A stretch of DNA of 64,000 nucleotides from Vibrio sp. CAU 1672. Lineage in GTDB: Bacteria > Pseudomonadota > Gammaproteobacteria > Enterobacterales > Vibrionaceae. A program made the translations under genes and the position numbers. The notes beneath the pieces were generated by a model that saw only the letters and a program-made list of their open reading frames with translations, searched no databases and had not been told where the DNA came from. The stretch spans positions 113,524 to 177,523 of the forward strand of contig NZ_JARHUF010000006.1 of assembly GCF_029223195.1 (NCBI RefSeq), given 5' to 3'. This document shows positions 29,204 through 40,274 of this stretch, in pieces; position 1 is the first letter of the stretch; each line of letters begins with the position of its first letter.

Positions 29204-31474
29204 ATGCTAAATAAAGAACTAGAGTCAAGCCTGAACGGTGCATTTGCTCGTGCACGTAATAAACGCCACGAGTTCATGACTGTTGAACACCTCCTACTTG
29301 CATTGTTAGAAAACGATGCAGCTAAGGAAGCCCTTTTAGCCTGCAAAGCAGATTTAGATGCCCTGCGCCACGAGCTCGATATTTTTATCGATCAAACTAC
29401 TCCGCTTATTCCTGAAAGTGATGAAACTCGCGAAACACAGCCGACATTGAGCTTCCAGCGCGTACTGCAACGCGCGGTATTTCACGTGCAATCTTCCGGA
29501 AGAAATGAAGTGAACGGTGCCAATGTGCTGGTTGCTATCTTTAGCGAACAGGAATCACATGCCGCTTATTTGCTGAAGAAAAACGATATTTCTCGTCTGG
29601 ATATCGTAAACTTTATCTCTCACGGCATTACCAAGGCCTCGGGAGCTAACGAGGATTCATCTTCGTCCGAATCTTTTAATCCCGAGAACAATGAAGAAAC
29701 TGGTTCCGACGAACGTTTGGAAAGTTTTGCTACCAACCTCAATCAATTGGCCAAAGAAGGTAATATCGACCCCTTGATTGGCCGGGATAAGGAGCTGGAG
29801 CGTACTATCCAGGTATTGTGTCGTCGTCGCAAGAATAATCCATTGCTGGTGGGTGAAGCCGGGGTGGGGAAAACAGCCATTGCTGAAGGGCTGGCCTGGC
29901 GGATCGTCGAAGGTCAGGTTCCTGAGGTAATTGAAAACAGCGTTATTTACTCACTAGATATCGGCTCATTACTGGCAGGTACCAAGTACCGTGGTGATTT
30001 TGAAAAACGTTTCAAAACGATCCTTAAACAGTTGGAAAAAGAAGAAGACGCGATTCTGTTTATTGACGAAATCCATACGATCATTGGTGCGGGTGCGGCT
30101 TCTGGTGGCCAGGTGGATGCTGCCAACCTGATCAAACCATTATTAAGCAGTGGTAAGTTACGTTGTATTGGTTCCACAACCTACCAAGAGTACAGCAACA
30201 TCTTTGAGAAAGAGCGTGCATTATCGCGTCGTTTCCAGAAGATTGATGTGGTCGAACCGTCGTTAGACGATACCACGAAGATCTTAATGGGTTTGAAGCC
30301 AAAATATGAAGCCCACCACGAGGTGCGTTATACCAACAAAGCGCTGCGCGCCGCGGTCGAGCTGTCGGCGAAATACATTAATGAACGTCACTTGCCAGAC
30401 AAGGCCATTGATGTGATCGATGAAGCGGGCGCAAAAAGCCGTCTGGCCCCGGCGAGTCGCCGTAAGAAAACCGTGGGTGTTGCGGATATCGAAGCCATGG
30501 TAGCTAAAATGGCGCGTATTCCGGAGAAATCCGTTTCTTCTTCAGATAAAGACATCCTGAAGAATCTGGATAGAAAGATGAAGATGCTGGTGTTTGGCCA
30601 GGATAACGCCATCGACGCGCTCTCTGAGGCGATTAAACTGTCACGTGCCGGACTTGGTATCGACAACAAGCCTGTAGGTTCATTTTTGTTCGCCGGGCCT
30701 ACCGGGGTCGGGAAAACGGAGGTAACGGTTCAGCTGTCTAAGTTACTGGGTATCGAATTGCTGCGTTTTGATATGTCTGAGTACGGTGAGCGTCATTCGG
30801 TCAGTCGGCTGATCGGTGCTCCTCCGGGCTACGTTGGTTATGATCAGGGGGGGTTGTTAACCGATGCTGTACTGAAACACCCTCACTCGGTGGTTTTGTT
30901 AGATGAGATCGAGAAAGCTCACCCTGACATCTTTAACTTGTTGCTGCAAGTGATGGATAACGGGACGCTGACGGACAATAACGGCCGTAAAGCTGATTTC
31001 CGTAACGTTATCCTGGTGATGACCACCAACGCCGGGGTTGCTGAGACTGAGAAGAAATCTATCGGCTTGATCCAGCAGGATAACAGTCACGACGCAATGG
31101 CGGAGATCAAAAAGGTATTTACGCCGGAGTTTCGTAATCGCCTGGATAATATCATCTGGTTCAATAGTCTGGATGAAACAGTTATTCATCAGGTGGTTGA
31201 TAAGTTCATCGTGGAGCTGCAGGTTCAGCTGGATGCGAGAGGCGTATCTATGGAGGTGTCTCAGGATGCGCGCCACTGGCTGGCTCACAAGGGTTACGAC
31301 AAGGCGATGGGGGCCCGGCCGATGGGGCGTGTTATCCAAGAGCAGCTCAAGAAGCCACTTGCCAATGAATTGTTGTTTGGCTCATTGGTCGACGGTGGTA
31401 CGGTGAAAGTCACTCTGGTTAACGATGCTCTGCAGTTTGATTATCTGAGTGAACGGGAAACTGCCATTCACTAA
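29204..31474 (+). CDS. clpA: ATP-dependent Clp protease ATP-binding subunit ClpA
   Basis: AAA+ unfoldase that feeds substrates to ClpP; 756 residues (E. coli 758). Order: N-domain binding ClpS (1-140), D1 with Walker [15 protein letters not shown] and Walker [11 protein letters not shown]2 with Walker [11 protein letters not shown] and Walker [14 protein letters not shown]. The start at 29204 has GGGAGGT 5 nt upstream; the longer frame from 29165 is rejected. Closed by a T-rich terminator. Confidence 0.97.
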   Translation: MLNKELESSLNGAFARARNKRHEFMTVEHLLLALLENDAAKEALLACKADLDALRHELDIFIDQTTPLIPESDETRETQPTLSFQRVLQRAVFHVQSSGRNEVNGANVLVAIFSEQESHAAYLLKKNDISRLDIVNFISHGITKASGANEDSSSSESFNPENNEETGSDERLESFATNLNQLAKEGNIDPLIGRDKELERTIQVLCRRRKNNPLLVGEAGVGKTAIAEGLAWRIVEGQVPEVIENSVIYSLDIGSLLAGTKYRGDFEKRFKTILKQLEKEEDAILFIDEIHTIIGAGAASGGQVDAANLIKPLLSSGKLRCIGSTTYQEYSNIFEKERALSRRFQKIDVVEPSLDDTTKILMGLKPKYEAHHEVRYTNKALRAAVELSAKYINERHLPDKAIDVIDEAGAKSRLAPASRRKKTVGVADIEAMVAKMARIPEKSVSSSDKDILKNLDRKMKMLVFGQDNAIDALSEAIKLSRAGLGIDNKPVGSFLFAGPTGVGKTEVTVQLSKLLGIELLRFDMSEYGERHSVSRLIGAPPGYVGYDQGGLLTDAVLKHPHSVVLLDEIEKAHPDIFNLLLQVMDNGTLTDNNGRKADFRNVILVMTTNAGVAETEKKSIGLIQQDNSHDAMAEIKKVFTPEFRNRLDNIIWFNSLDETVIHQVVDKFIVELQVQLDARGVSMEVSQDARHWLAHKGYDKAMGARPMGRVIQEQLKKPLANELLFGSLVDGGTVKVTLVNDALQFDYLSERETAIH

Positions 31475-31495
31475 TCCATTATGTTTTTAAGAGTA

Positions 31496-31525
31496 AAAGC
31501 GTGCGCTCTGTCGCACGTTTTTTTA
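31496..31525 (+). terminator. Intrinsic terminator of clpSA
   Basis: Stem CGTGCG / CGCACG with loop CTCTGT, extended by A-T pairs across a bulged G, then seven T. Confidence 0.88.
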
Positions 31526-31599
31526 TTCCTTCATAGCACGCTGACTCCGCCATTAATTTCTGATTAATTAGCCCTTAGTTTAATGACGGGGAGAGCGAA

Positions 31600-32642
31600 G
31601 TGGTCAAGTTGATGTTAGCCGGAGTATTGCTGGTACTTGCAGGTTGCGATAATAAACACGTTGTGGTTGAAGAAAGTGCAGCCAGGTTTGCGCCGGTTAT
31701 TACTCGTATCGAACAAGGTAAAGCCTTAAGCATACACAGCTTACTAGTCTGGCAAGCGGAACGTTTAATCCTTGAGGTTTACCGAGAAGGGGGAGGGCTA
31801 GATGGGAGTTATCAAACCGCCAACGTGCCGGTGGGTAAAGACGCCATCCACAATGTCCATTCAGTAACAAAGTCATTTGTCGCTACTTTAATATTTATTG
31901 CTATTGATGAGGGGCGAATCGAAAGCCTGGATACCCCGGTTCTGGATTTTTTCCCTGAATACCAGGGCGCTGACAGGCAGCAAAAAATGGCAATCACGAT
32001 TCGTGATGTGATGAACATGTCTGCCAGTTATGCTTTGGATGAGCTTAGTACGCCGTATGGCGAGGGGAACATATTTTCCCGGCATTACAATGCTAAGGAC
32101 TTGCAAAAGTTGTTTCTTACCACAGATTTAGCATTTGTTCCGGGGTCGAGGTTCGCGTACAGCGGTCTCTCGACGATAGGGTTATCCAAGATTATCGAAA
32201 GTGTTTATGGCAAGTCATTTAACCAAGTGATGAAAACCAAGCTATTTGAACCACTGGGTATTTCTGATTATCAATGGCTGCCGCAGTTAGGAAGTGGTGA
32301 AGCGGGGGTTGATTGGGGGTTACGTATTATACATCGAGAGATATGGGAAAATTTGGCTTAATGTGGTTAAACCAAGGCAGCTACAACGGGCATCAGATAG
32401 TCAGTGAGCAATGGTTCGACAAACTTAAGGTAAGCCGATTTCCCGGGTATGAGATGGGGTACGGACTGCATTTTTGGCAAATACCTAATGTGCATAACGC
32501 GGTCGCCGCGGTAGGGATTGGAGAGCAGTATATTGTGATGATACCAAGTAAAGAAGTGGTGATCGTCACCACGGCTGGTAACTATAAAGCAGCGGGCCAC
32601 CCGGTATTAGAGGTGGTGAAGCATGTTTCTGAACTGCTTTGA
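31600..32642 (+). pseudogene. CubicO/beta-lactamase-class-C-like serine hydrolase lipoprotein, frameshifted
   Basis: Two overlapping frames encode one protein. The first (31600-32361) has a lipobox (LAGC, Cys16), the SxxK catalytic motif (Ser88-Val-Thr-Lys91) and a YSG motif (YSGLSTIG). The second (from about 32320 to 32642) resumes with TSRDMGKFGLMWLNQGSYNG and the C-terminal VGIGEQYIVMIP region. The join sits at CGTATTATACATCG: removing two bases (AT/TA) gives GLRITSRDMGK, the expected family motif. So a 2-bp insertion truncates the protein after residue 253. It lies between clpA and infA, where E. coli has a tRNA gene. Substrate unknown. A sequencing error is also possible. Confidence 0.8.
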
Positions 32643-32657
32643 GAGTGTCTGCCAAAT

Positions 32658-32687
32658 AAAAAACGAAGCGGAAACGCTTCGTTTTTT
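32658..32687. terminator. Bidirectional terminator between hydrolase and infA
   Basis: Thirteen-base stem AAAAAACGAAGCG / CGCTTCGTTTTTT with loop GAAA; T-runs on both strands serve the hydrolase (plus) and infA (minus). Confidence 0.92.
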
Positions 32688-32708
32688 TCTGTCATCGAAA
32701 ATCTAAGA

Positions 32709-32927
<219 letters not shown>

Positions 32928-33008
32928 TTAATCCTCTTTAGAAATTAGGCAATTTATAGCGCGCATATTTTGCCGCTAAATAGTAATTATGTAAAGTTGG
33001 GCAGTATT

Positions 33009-33710
33009 CTACCCTTGCCAACGCTGATTTACTAGCCTTTGGTGACGTTGAAAGCGAGTTTTATAGTTCATGGCCGGGCATTCATCAATCTGATAGCCAA
33101 GGTATAACCAATGTTTCCCGGCTTTTTGACAAAAGGCAATCTGGTAGAGCACCGCCAATGTGCCCAACGAGAGCGGGTAGTCAGGTTCAAAAAAAGTGTA
33201 GAAGGCACTGGCAGATTGAGACATTACGTCGGTAACGGCAATGGCCAGCAGAGTGTTGGACTGATCATAAATATGCAGAAAGGAGCTTTCCAGCCATTTA
33301 GCATGGGCGAAACGGGAGAAATCTTGTTCTTTGGGCGGATACATGGTGCCGTGGCGATGGCGCTGACAAATATAGCGGCTGTACAAGTCAAACCACTCAG
33401 GATCCATCGCTGACTTAAACTCCCAGCTTAGGTGTTTAGCTTTAGCCATCAGTCGCTTCTGGCTTTTTGACGCGACAAAGTGCTCAACGGCAACCCGTAT
33501 CGGTTGACAGGCTGAGCAGTGCTCGCAATGGGGTTTGTAAATAGTATCGCCACTGCGGCGAAAACCATTGGCTAACAGTACTTCGTAGCTGTTGGCATTA
33601 TGCAGTGAAGCATCAAGCGCAACGGCTACACGCTCTTGACGCTCTGGCAGGTAACTGCACGGGTGATTATTGGTCAGCCCAATGCGAATATGCTGTAGGT
33701 CCGTACTCAT
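33009..33710 (-). CDS. bpt: Aspartate/glutamate leucyltransferase (arginyltransferase family)
   Basis: N-degron enzyme, 233 residues. The V. vulnificus family member Bpt transfers leucine from Leu-tRNA to proteins beginning with Asp or Glu, marking them for ClpS-ClpAP. The family's Cys cluster is visible (YKPHCEHCSACQPIRV, CSYLPERQE near the N-terminus), as is the C-terminal LYLGYQIDECPAMNYK. The start overlaps the aat stop by ATGA, so aat and bpt are translationally coupled. With clpS and clpA nearby, the whole pathway is encoded within 7 kb. Confidence 0.93.
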   Translation of the reverse strand: MSTDLQHIRIGLTNNHPCSYLPERQERVAVALDASLHNANSYEVLLANGFRRSGDTIYKPHCEHCSACQPIRVAVEHFVASKSQKRLMAKAKHLSWEFKSAMDPEWFDLYSRYICQRHRHGTMYPPKEQDFSRFAHAKWLESSFLHIYDQSNTLLAIAVTDVMSQSASAFYTFFEPDYPLSLGTLAVLYQIAFCQKAGKHWLYLGYQIDECPAMNYKTRFQRHQRLVNQRWQG

Positions 33711-34417
33711 GATTCAGGGTCCTGCAAAAATTGGGGATCAAACGTGCCTACGTCCGTGGACTGTTCTTTTAAAGATAGCAGCTTTTGTAAGAAGTCATCA
33801 CGCTCAAGCTCAAATGCTCCCAGTGAGCGTAAGTGGGGGTTCATTACTTGACAGTCGATCAAGCGCCCGCCGCGATCTGCAAAGTGACGGCAGAAATACC
33901 ACAGCGCAATTTTGGAGGCATTGTCACGCAGGCTGAACATCGATTCACCACAGAAAACCTGGCCAACACCGATACCATAAAGCCCGCCAACCAACAGGTT
34001 ATCGTGCCATACTTCTACTGAGTGGCAATGCCCCGCGGCGGCCAGTTGGGTGTAGGCTGCTTGCATCTCTGCATTCAGCCAGGTTTCTTCTGCCGGGCGC
34101 AGAGCGCTGCACATATGTATCACTTGCGCTGTAGCCTGATTGATGCTGACCCGATATTCCTGTTTGCGCTGAAACTTTTTGAGACTTTTGGCTGGCTGGA
34201 AGGTCAAAGGGTCAAAGACGGCTCGCGGGGAGGGGCTCCACCATAAAATGGGTTCACCGGGCCCGTACCAGGGAAAAATCCCTTGTTGGTACCCGGCCAG
34301 GATCCGTTGTGGATTGAGGTCGCCGCCAAAGGCCAGCAGACCATTAGGCTCGGGTAAAGCGTCATACGGTGAAGGAAAGGCAAACGTATCGTCGAGTTCA
34401 GTTAAATAAAGTGTCAT
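33707..34417 (-). CDS. aat: Leucyl/phenylalanyl-tRNA-protein transferase
   Basis: Adds Leu or Phe from tRNA to proteins with N-terminal Lys or Arg, making primary N-degrons. 236 residues from the ATG at 34417 (MTLYLTELDDTFAFPSP), matching the E. coli length of 234; an upstream codon at 34462 would run into the divergent gene. Motifs: GLLAFGGDLNPQRILAGYQQ, GIFPWYGPGEPILWWSPSPR, and GVGQVFCGESMFS. Its stop overlaps the bpt start. The divergent glycine-zipper gene starts 29 bp away, so the two promoters must overlap. Confidence 0.96.
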   Translation of the reverse strand: MTLYLTELDDTFAFPSPYDALPEPNGLLAFGGDLNPQRILAGYQQGIFPWYGPGEPILWWSPSPRAVFDPLTFQPAKSLKKFQRKQEYRVSINQATAQVIHMCSALRPAEETWLNAEMQAAYTQLAAAGHCHSVEVWHDNLLVGGLYGIGVGQVFCGESMFSLRDNASKIALWYFCRHFADRGGRLIDCQVMNPHLRSLGAFELERDDFLQKLLSLKEQSTDVGTFDPQFLQDPES

Positions 34418-34446
34418 ACAACAAGCATTCACCAAGGAGAACAAGC

Positions 34447-34902
34447 ATGAAAAGATGGGCATGGATCATACTGTTTTTGCCACTTTTAGCCAATGCAGCG
34501 TATGAAAGAAATGTCGCAAAACCGGTAAATCAAGTGGTGTATGGTAAGGTGGATACCGTTCGTTACATCACTCACCAGGAAGTAGTGCAGTCACGTGGTA
34601 ATGGCTGGAAAACGCTGTTGGGAGCCACAATTGGTGGTCTGGTTGGCAATCAATTTGGTGGTGGTAGTGGTAAAGAAGTGGCGACGGCGGTTGGAGCATT
34701 AGCGGGAGCGGCAGCCGCGCAACACCAAAACAACTATCAATACACGGTGGAATACCAGTTAGTTGAACTGCTGATTAAAGTAGATGGTGATAAGTTAATC
34801 AATGTGATTCAGGATGTCGATCGCAACATGCTTTTCAGCCGGGGGGATGATGTGCGTATTCTGTATTTCGATGATGGTGTTCGTGTGGATATTGTTTACT
34901 GA
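34447..34902 (+). CDS. Glycine-zipper 2TM domain envelope protein (SlyB-like)
   Basis: Secreted protein, 151 residues. The signal peptide MKRWAWIILFLPLLANA ends with signal-peptidase I site ANA-AY, and no lipobox cysteine is present, unlike SlyB. The middle holds a glycine-zipper pair of membrane-inserting segments (TLLGATIGGLVGNQFGGGSG, then VGALAGAAAA), and the C-terminal domain is beta-rich (VEYQLVELLIKVDGDK, DDVRILYFDDGVRVDIVY). Start chosen by AAGGAGA 6 nt upstream. Likely periplasmic face of the outer membrane; role in envelope stability is inferred from the family. Confidence 0.85.
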   Translation: MKRWAWIILFLPLLANAAYERNVAKPVNQVVYGKVDTVRYITHQEVVQSRGNGWKTLLGATIGGLVGNQFGGGSGKEVATAVGALAGAAAAQHQNNYQYTVEYQLVELLIKVDGDKLINVIQDVDRNMLFSRGDDVRILYFDDGVRVDIVY

Positions 34903-35059
34903 GTGGAGAATGACACGTCAGTCATTGACTAATTATTCATTAATCTGCGTGGATTAATTCTGGTTTTGTGGTTGGTTTTTGGTTAGTCTGATTTCACGAA
35001 GAATTGCTTTGCTCTGAACCATCGATAAAGTAAGAGCGAAAAAGGACTACTAACTTTAA

Positions 35060-36340
35060 ATGGAAAGCCTAACGTTACAACCAATCAAAAAAATTCAAGG
35101 GGAAGTGAATCTTCCCGGTTCGAAAAGTGTTTCTAACCGTGCGTTGCTGCTGGCCGCGCTGGCCAAGGGCACCACGCGCCTTACTAACCTTCTTGATAGT
35201 GACGATATTCGTCATATGCTCAATGCGCTGACTCAGCTAGGGGTTCGCTACCAGTTGTCGGCTGATAAAACCGAATGTACGGTTGAAGGCCTGGGCCGCC
35301 CATTCTCTGTGGCGGAACCGGTTGAACTGTTTCTCGGCAATGCCGGTACCGCTATGCGTCCACTCGCCGCTGCACTATGTCTTGGTCAGGGAGAATATCT
35401 TCTGACCGGTGAACCACGCATGAAAGAGCGTCCAATAGGTCATCTGGTGACGGCACTGCAGCAAGCCGGCGCAGAGATTGAATATCTGGAAAATGACAAC
35501 TATCCGCCGCTCAAAATTCGTGGCACGGGTTTAAAAGCCGGTGTGGTGACTATTGATGGTTCGATTTCCAGCCAGTTTTTAACCGCGTTTCTTATGTCGG
35601 CACCTCTGGCGCAAGGTGAGGTTCGCATTCAGATCGATGGCGAACTGGTGTCTAAGCCGTACATCGATATTACCTTACACATCATGAAGCAGTTTGGCGT
35701 TGAGGTTATTAACCTTGAATATCAAGAGTTTGTAATTCCAGCGGGCCAACAGTACCAGGCGCCGGGTGACTTTTTGGTTGAAGGTGACGCTTCATCGGCC
35801 TCTTATTTCCTGGCGGCTGCGGCGATCAAAGGCGGCGAGGTCAAGGTTACCGGTATCGGTAAACACAGCATTCAGGGTGATATCCAGTTTGCAGATGCCC
35901 TCGAGAAAATGGGTGCCGAGATCGAATGGGGTGACGATTATGTAATTGCCCGGGCGGGACAGTTAAAAGGCATCGATATGGACTACAACCATATTCCAGA
36001 TGCGGCAATGACTATTGCTACCACTGCGCTGTTCGCCGAAGGCCCTAGCACGATTCGTAACGTTTATAATTGGCGGGTAAAAGAAACTGACCGCTTGGCG
36101 GCAATGGCGACAGAACTACGTAAAGTTGGTGCTGAGGTTGAAGAAGGCGAAGATTACATCATCGTTAATCCTGTTGCTCAGCTGAAACATGCTGCAATAG
36201 ATACATACGATGACCATCGTATGGCAATGTGCTTTTCGCTGGTAGCGCTGAGTGATACGCCGGTTACGATCAATGATCCTAAGTGTACTTCTAAGACATT
36301 TCCGGACTATTTTGACCGATTAGCGTCGTTGAGCGTTTAG
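35060..36340 (+). CDS. aroA: 3-phosphoshikimate 1-carboxyvinyltransferase (EPSP synthase)
   Basis: Sixth step of the shikimate pathway: joins PEP to shikimate-3-phosphate, leading to chorismate. 426 residues, class I. Motifs: [17 protein letters not shown] at the N-terminus, the [17 protein letters not shown] loop with conserved Gly96/Thr97 (sensitive type), [10 protein letters not shown], and the C-terminal [17 protein letters not shown]. Monocistronic here, not joined to serC as in E. coli; a shared terminator separates it from yciN. Confidence 0.98.
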   Translation: MESLTLQPIKKIQGEVNLPGSKSVSNRALLLAALAKGTTRLTNLLDSDDIRHMLNALTQLGVRYQLSADKTECTVEGLGRPFSVAEPVELFLGNAGTAMRPLAAALCLGQGEYLLTGEPRMKERPIGHLVTALQQAGAEIEYLENDNYPPLKIRGTGLKAGVVTIDGSISSQFLTAFLMSAPLAQGEVRIQIDGELVSKPYIDITLHIMKQFGVEVINLEYQEFVIPAGQQYQAPGDFLVEGDASSASYFLAAAAIKGGEVKVTGIGKHSIQGDIQFADALEKMGAEIEWGDDYVIARAGQLKGIDMDYNHIPDAAMTIATTALFAEGPSTIRNVYNWRVKETDRLAAMATELRKVGAEVEEGEDYIIVNPVAQLKHAAIDTYDDHRMAMCFSLVALSDTPVTINDPKCTSKTFPDYFDRLASLSV

Positions 36341-36351
36341 GCCACTGATAC

Positions 36352-36389
36352 AAAAAGCCTTGATGGCAAATAAACCATCAAGGCTTTTT
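36352..36389. terminator. Bidirectional terminator aroA / yciN
   Basis: Fifteen-base stem AAAAAGCCTTGATGG / CCATCAAGGCTTTTT with an 8-nt loop, between convergent genes. Confidence 0.92.
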
Positions 36390-36404
36390 AGTTTGGTCAA
36401 CAGG

Positions 36405-36653
36405 TTACTGTTGTAACGTGAACTCTTTGGATAAGTGGTGAGCCAGGTATTTAAACATGTTAAACACAGCTGTGGTCTGGGCTGTTGGCAAACCATTGCT
36501 ATCTAAAAAATACTCACCCTTGAAGACCAGTACGTCGTCTTTTTCTTCCACGCTTGTGGCTCGCATGCCTTCAATATAATCGTCATGCTCTTGGATGATT
36601 TGGTTTGCAATTAACAGCAAATCAAACTCTTTAATTGGTTTTTTGTCGGACAT
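36405..36653 (-). CDS. yciN: YciN family protein (DUF2498)
   Basis: Small cytoplasmic protein of 82 residues. KEFDLLLIANQIIQEHDDYI and FKGEYFLDSNGLPTAQTTAVFNMFKYLAHHLS closely resemble E. coli YciN. Function is not established. It is divergent from topA, exactly the E. coli arrangement, so the pairing is old and may reflect shared regulation. Confidence 0.92.
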   Translation of the reverse strand: MSDKKPIKEFDLLLIANQIIQEHDDYIEGMRATSVEEKDDVLVFKGEYFLDSNGLPTAQTTAVFNMFKYLAHHLSKEFTLQQ

Positions 36654-37106
36654 GAGTTTCTCGCCAATGCTTGCTTAGATAGTCGGGGAGTATACTCACA
36701 AATATCCTGTAGCGGTATGCTGAAATCAAAAATCTCGCCGATAAGGATGAAAAGAGCACAATGTTTGGCCTGAAAACCATGCGACCTTTCATTAGGCGAC
36801 CTGAGTGAGTAGCAAATGCAGCAACCGTGCTCATTTTGTGATGCGAGACAAAAATTAGCGTATTAGGGTAGCGGTGATAAAGTTTGCCTGCTTAGTATAT
36901 GCGGATCAAGAGCCGTTTCCAAACCTTCACGTGTAAGTATATAGACGATGAATTGTCAACCAATCGGATCTGAATTTTAAAAAAGCAGTTGATCTTCTTT
37001 TCATCTCGCACAATAGTAAAAAAAGAAGCAATGAAATAGTACAGTATGCGGGGCACTTCATTTGAAGTTTGCACCCGCATTATTATGAAGGACGTTAGAG
37101 TCAGTT
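36654..37106. other. 453-bp yciN-topA divergent promoter region
   Basis: No gene. AT-rich, with the nested hairpin at 37046-37080 just before the topA ribosome-binding site. Supercoiling-sensitive promoters are expected for topA but no hexamers are certain. Confidence 0.5.
37046..37080 (+). other. Nested stem-loop in the topA leader
   Basis: Outer stem ATGCGGG / CCCGCAT and inner stem ACTTCA / TGAAGT separated by short unpaired bases, ending about 10 nt before the SD-like AAGGA. It could control topA translation or be a binding site; no family recognised. Confidence 0.6.
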
Positions 37107-39734
37107 ATGGGTAAATCGCTCGTTATAGTGGAGTCTCCAGCCAAGGCTAAGACAATAAACAAGTACCTTGGTAAAGATTTCGTGGTGAAGTCTAGTGTCG
37201 GTCACGTGCGTGATCTGCCTACGGCCGGTCAAAGTACTGGTGAGAAAGCCCCTGCGGTATCAACGAAAGGTATGAGCGCTGAAGAGAAAGCGCGCATCAA
37301 AAAAGAGAAAGATCGCAAAGCACTAATCAAAAAAATGGGGATTAACCCATATCATGACTGGCAAGCGAATTATCAAATCCTTCCTGGCAAAGAGAAGGTG
37401 GTCAATGAGCTGCAAAAATTAGCCAAAGACGCCGACTGCGTTTATCTCGCAACCGATTTGGACCGCGAGGGAGAAGCAATCGCATGGCACCTTCGTGAGA
37501 TCATCGGTGGCGATGAAGAGCGATACAAACGTGTGGTCTTTAATGAGATCACTAAAAACGCCATCCAGCAAGCCTTCCAGACGCCAGGCGAGCTGAATAT
37601 GGATGGTGTGAACGCCCAGCAGGCACGTCGTTTTATGGACCGTGTGGTGGGCTTTATGGTTTCCCCATTGCTGTGGAAAAAAGTGGCTCGTGGCCTTTCT
37701 GCCGGCCGTGTACAGTCGGTCGCGGTTAAGTTGCTGGTTGAGCGTGAGCGGGAAATTAATGCTTTCGTTCCTGAAGAGTTCTGGGATATTCACGCCAATA
37801 CACAAACCAAAGACAGCAAAGCATTTAAGCTGTTGGTGGCGCAGAAAGAAGGCAAGGCGTTTAAACCGGTTAATGAAGCACAGACCCAAGCGGCTTTATC
37901 GGTGTTGGAAAAAGCCGAATACGAAGTTTGTAAACGCGAAGATCGCCCGACCAAGAGCAAACCGTCTGCACCTTATATCACGTCTACGCTCCAGCAGGCG
38001 GCAAGTACCCGTCTTGGATATGGCGTGAAGAAAACCATGATGCTTGCCCAGCGCTTGTATGAAGCGGGTTACATTACCTACATGCGTACCGATTCGACCA
38101 ACTTAAGCAGCGAAGCCGTCGATGCGGTCCGCAGTTTTATTGGTACTGAGTTTGGCGACAAATACCTTCCGGCTAAGCCACTGACTTACGGCAGTAAAGA
38201 GGGGGCGCAAGAAGCACACGAAGCGATCCGACCTTCTGATGTGGCGGTTAAAGCGGATGATCTGCAGGGGGTGGACGCGGATGCGCACAAGCTGTATGCC
38301 CTGATTTGGAATCAGTTTGTCGCTTGTCAGATGACTCCGGCAGAGTATGACTCGACCACCATCAGTGTGAAAGCGGATGATTACACACTGAAAGCAAAAG
38401 GGCGCATCCTCAAGTTTGATGGCTGGACTCGCGTACAGCGTCCGATGGGTAAAAACGAAGATACGATCCTGCCAGAAGTGCAACTGGGCGAAAAACTGAA
38501 CCTGGAGTCGCTTGATCCGAAGCAACACTTTACTAAACCGCCTGCACGTTACACCGAAGCGGCCTTGGTGAAAGAGTTGGAGAAGCGTGGTATTGGTCGC
38601 CCGTCGACATATGCGTCGATCATCTCTACCATTCAGGATCGTGGCTACGTAAAAGTAGACCAGCGCCGGTTCTATGCAGAAAAAATGGGTGAGATCGTTA
38701 CTGACCGTCTGGACGACAGCTTTAACGATCTGATGAACTACGACTTTACTGCCCGTATGGAGCAGAAGCTTGACCAAATCGCAGAAGGTGAAGTGAAGTG
38801 GAAAGATGTTCTGGATAACTTCTTCGCAGACTTTACTGGTGATTTAGAGAAAGCCGAGCAGGACGAAAGCGAAGGCGGCATGAAGCTGAATCACATTGTG
38901 ATGACAGACATCGAATGTCCTACCTGTGGTCGTCCTATGGGCATCCGTACTGCGTCAACCGGGGTATTCCTGGGCTGTTCTGGTTACGCTCTGCCACCGA
39001 AAGAGCGTTGTAAGACCACTATTAACCTTGGTGACGAAGAAGGCATTATCAATGTTCTGGAAGAAGACGTAGAAACCGCCGCACTGCGAGCGAAGAAACG
39101 TTGTCCTATCTGTGAAACGGCGATGGATGCGTATTTGATCGATGATAAGCGCAAGATGCACGTGTGTGGTAATAACCCGAATTGTGACGGTTACCTGGTT
39201 GAATACGGTGAGTTTAAGGTCAAAGGCTATGATGGCCCGGTTGTCGAGTGCGATAAGTGTGGCGCAGACATGGTGCTCAAGACCGGTCGTTTTGGCAAAT
39301 ATATGGGCTGCACCAATGAGGAGTGTAAAAACACACGTAAAATCCTCAAAAACGGTGAAGTCGCGCCTCCGAAAGAAGATCCGGTGCATTTCCCTGAGCT
39401 GCCGTGTGAAAACTCTGATGCTTACTTTGTGTTACGCGATGGTGCTTCCGGTTTGTTCATGGCGGCAAGTAACTTCCCGAAATCACGTGAAACGCGTGCG
39501 CCATTGGTGTCTGAACTGGCGCGTTTTGAAGAGCGCCTGCCAGAGAAGTTTAAGTACTTAGCCACGGCACCCCAGCAAGACCCGGATGGACGTCCAACGG
39601 TGGTTCGTTTCAGCCGCAAGTCTAAGGAAAACTACGTACGTTCAGAAGAAAATGGTAAACCAAGTGGTTGGACCGCGCTGTATGTTGACGGTAAATGGGA
39701 AATTACCGATAAGCGTAAAAAACCTAAAGCATAA
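37107..39734 (+). CDS. topA: DNA topoisomerase I
   Basis: Type IA topoisomerase relaxing negative supercoils; 875 residues (E. coli 865). N-terminal TOPRIM ([20 protein letters not shown], with the acidic triad in [15 protein letters not shown]), the catalytic tyrosine in [14 protein letters not shown], and [20 protein letters not shown]. The C-terminus has three Cys4 zinc ribbons ([29 protein letters not shown]) followed by two zinc-free ribbon-like repeats. Divergent from yciN with a structured leader; terminator downstream. Confidence 0.98.
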   Translation: MGKSLVIVESPAKAKTINKYLGKDFVVKSSVGHVRDLPTAGQSTGEKAPAVSTKGMSAEEKARIKKEKDRKALIKKMGINPYHDWQANYQILPGKEKVVNELQKLAKDADCVYLATDLDREGEAIAWHLREIIGGDEERYKRVVFNEITKNAIQQAFQTPGELNMDGVNAQQARRFMDRVVGFMVSPLLWKKVARGLSAGRVQSVAVKLLVEREREINAFVPEEFWDIHANTQTKDSKAFKLLVAQKEGKAFKPVNEAQTQAALSVLEKAEYEVCKREDRPTKSKPSAPYITSTLQQAASTRLGYGVKKTMMLAQRLYEAGYITYMRTDSTNLSSEAVDAVRSFIGTEFGDKYLPAKPLTYGSKEGAQEAHEAIRPSDVAVKADDLQGVDADAHKLYALIWNQFVACQMTPAEYDSTTISVKADDYTLKAKGRILKFDGWTRVQRPMGKNEDTILPEVQLGEKLNLESLDPKQHFTKPPARYTEAALVKELEKRGIGRPSTYASIISTIQDRGYVKVDQRRFYAEKMGEIVTDRLDDSFNDLMNYDFTARMEQKLDQIAEGEVKWKDVLDNFFADFTGDLEKAEQDESEGGMKLNHIVMTDIECPTCGRPMGIRTASTGVFLGCSGYALPPKERCKTTINLGDEEGIINVLEEDVETAALRAKKRCPICETAMDAYLIDDKRKMHVCGNNPNCDGYLVEYGEFKVKGYDGPVVECDKCGADMVLKTGRFGKYMGCTNEECKNTRKILKNGEVAPPKEDPVHFPELPCENSDAYFVLRDGASGLFMAASNFPKSRETRAPLVSELARFEERLPEKFKYLATAPQQDPDGRPTVVRFSRKSKENYVRSEENGKPSGWTALYVDGKWEITDKRKKPKA

Positions 39735-39747
39735 TTTTACTTTCACC

Positions 39748-39774
39748 AAAGGCAGCGGAAACGCTGCCTTTTTT
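39748..39774 (+). terminator. Intrinsic terminator of topA
   Basis: Stem AAAGGCAGCG / CGCTGCCTTT with loop GAAA, then TTT. Confidence 0.92.
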
Positions 39775-40274
39775 GTATGCTCTCCCGGGGCAGACCTCCG
39801 CGTAAGCCTGCTCACGTGCCACATACCGATACTGCCTGGGTCGGCATGTCATCTGAGTGTCACGCTCTTTTCATCTCTTTTCGCTAATTTGGGTTGCTTG
39901 ATACTGTTGTTGGCAACCGGTGTGTAAATTGTTTTCATTGTGTAAAAGATTGCATTTGGTAGTGTGATCTGGATATCGTCTTGGGTAAGTAACATTTGTA
40001 TGCCACACAGATTGGCTTATTTGAAATTGTAATTTAATTCCAGTTCGATAACTTAAGACAAAAGACGTGCAACGGCATGCTTAATTTGCACCACAAATAA
40101 TAACCCAATAGGTGCATTGCATCCATGGATCGCACGGTAGCTTTTCCCGTTCCGATTTCCTCGAAAGGGGGGAAATCGTGAACGGATTGATATAGGTATT
40201 CGCTTGCCCCCAGATCAATTCTTACAAACAAGCGAATATGAAGTTCCAAGCTATAACGATATGGAGAACAACGA
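39775..40274. other. 500-bp topA-glgC intergenic region
   Basis: No gene seen. The glgC leader contains a stem CGATTTCC / GGAAATCG (40153-40178, 10-nt loop) whose 3' arm begins in a GGGGGGAAA stretch, and the SD ATGGAGAAC also carries a GGA. CsrA-type control through GGA motifs is possible but unproven. Confidence 0.45.

Noticed and set aside
31475..32708. tRNA-Ser gene between clpA and infA, as in E. coli serW
   Set aside because: No cloverleaf or CCA-bearing acceptor stem seen; the space is filled by the broken serine hydrolase.
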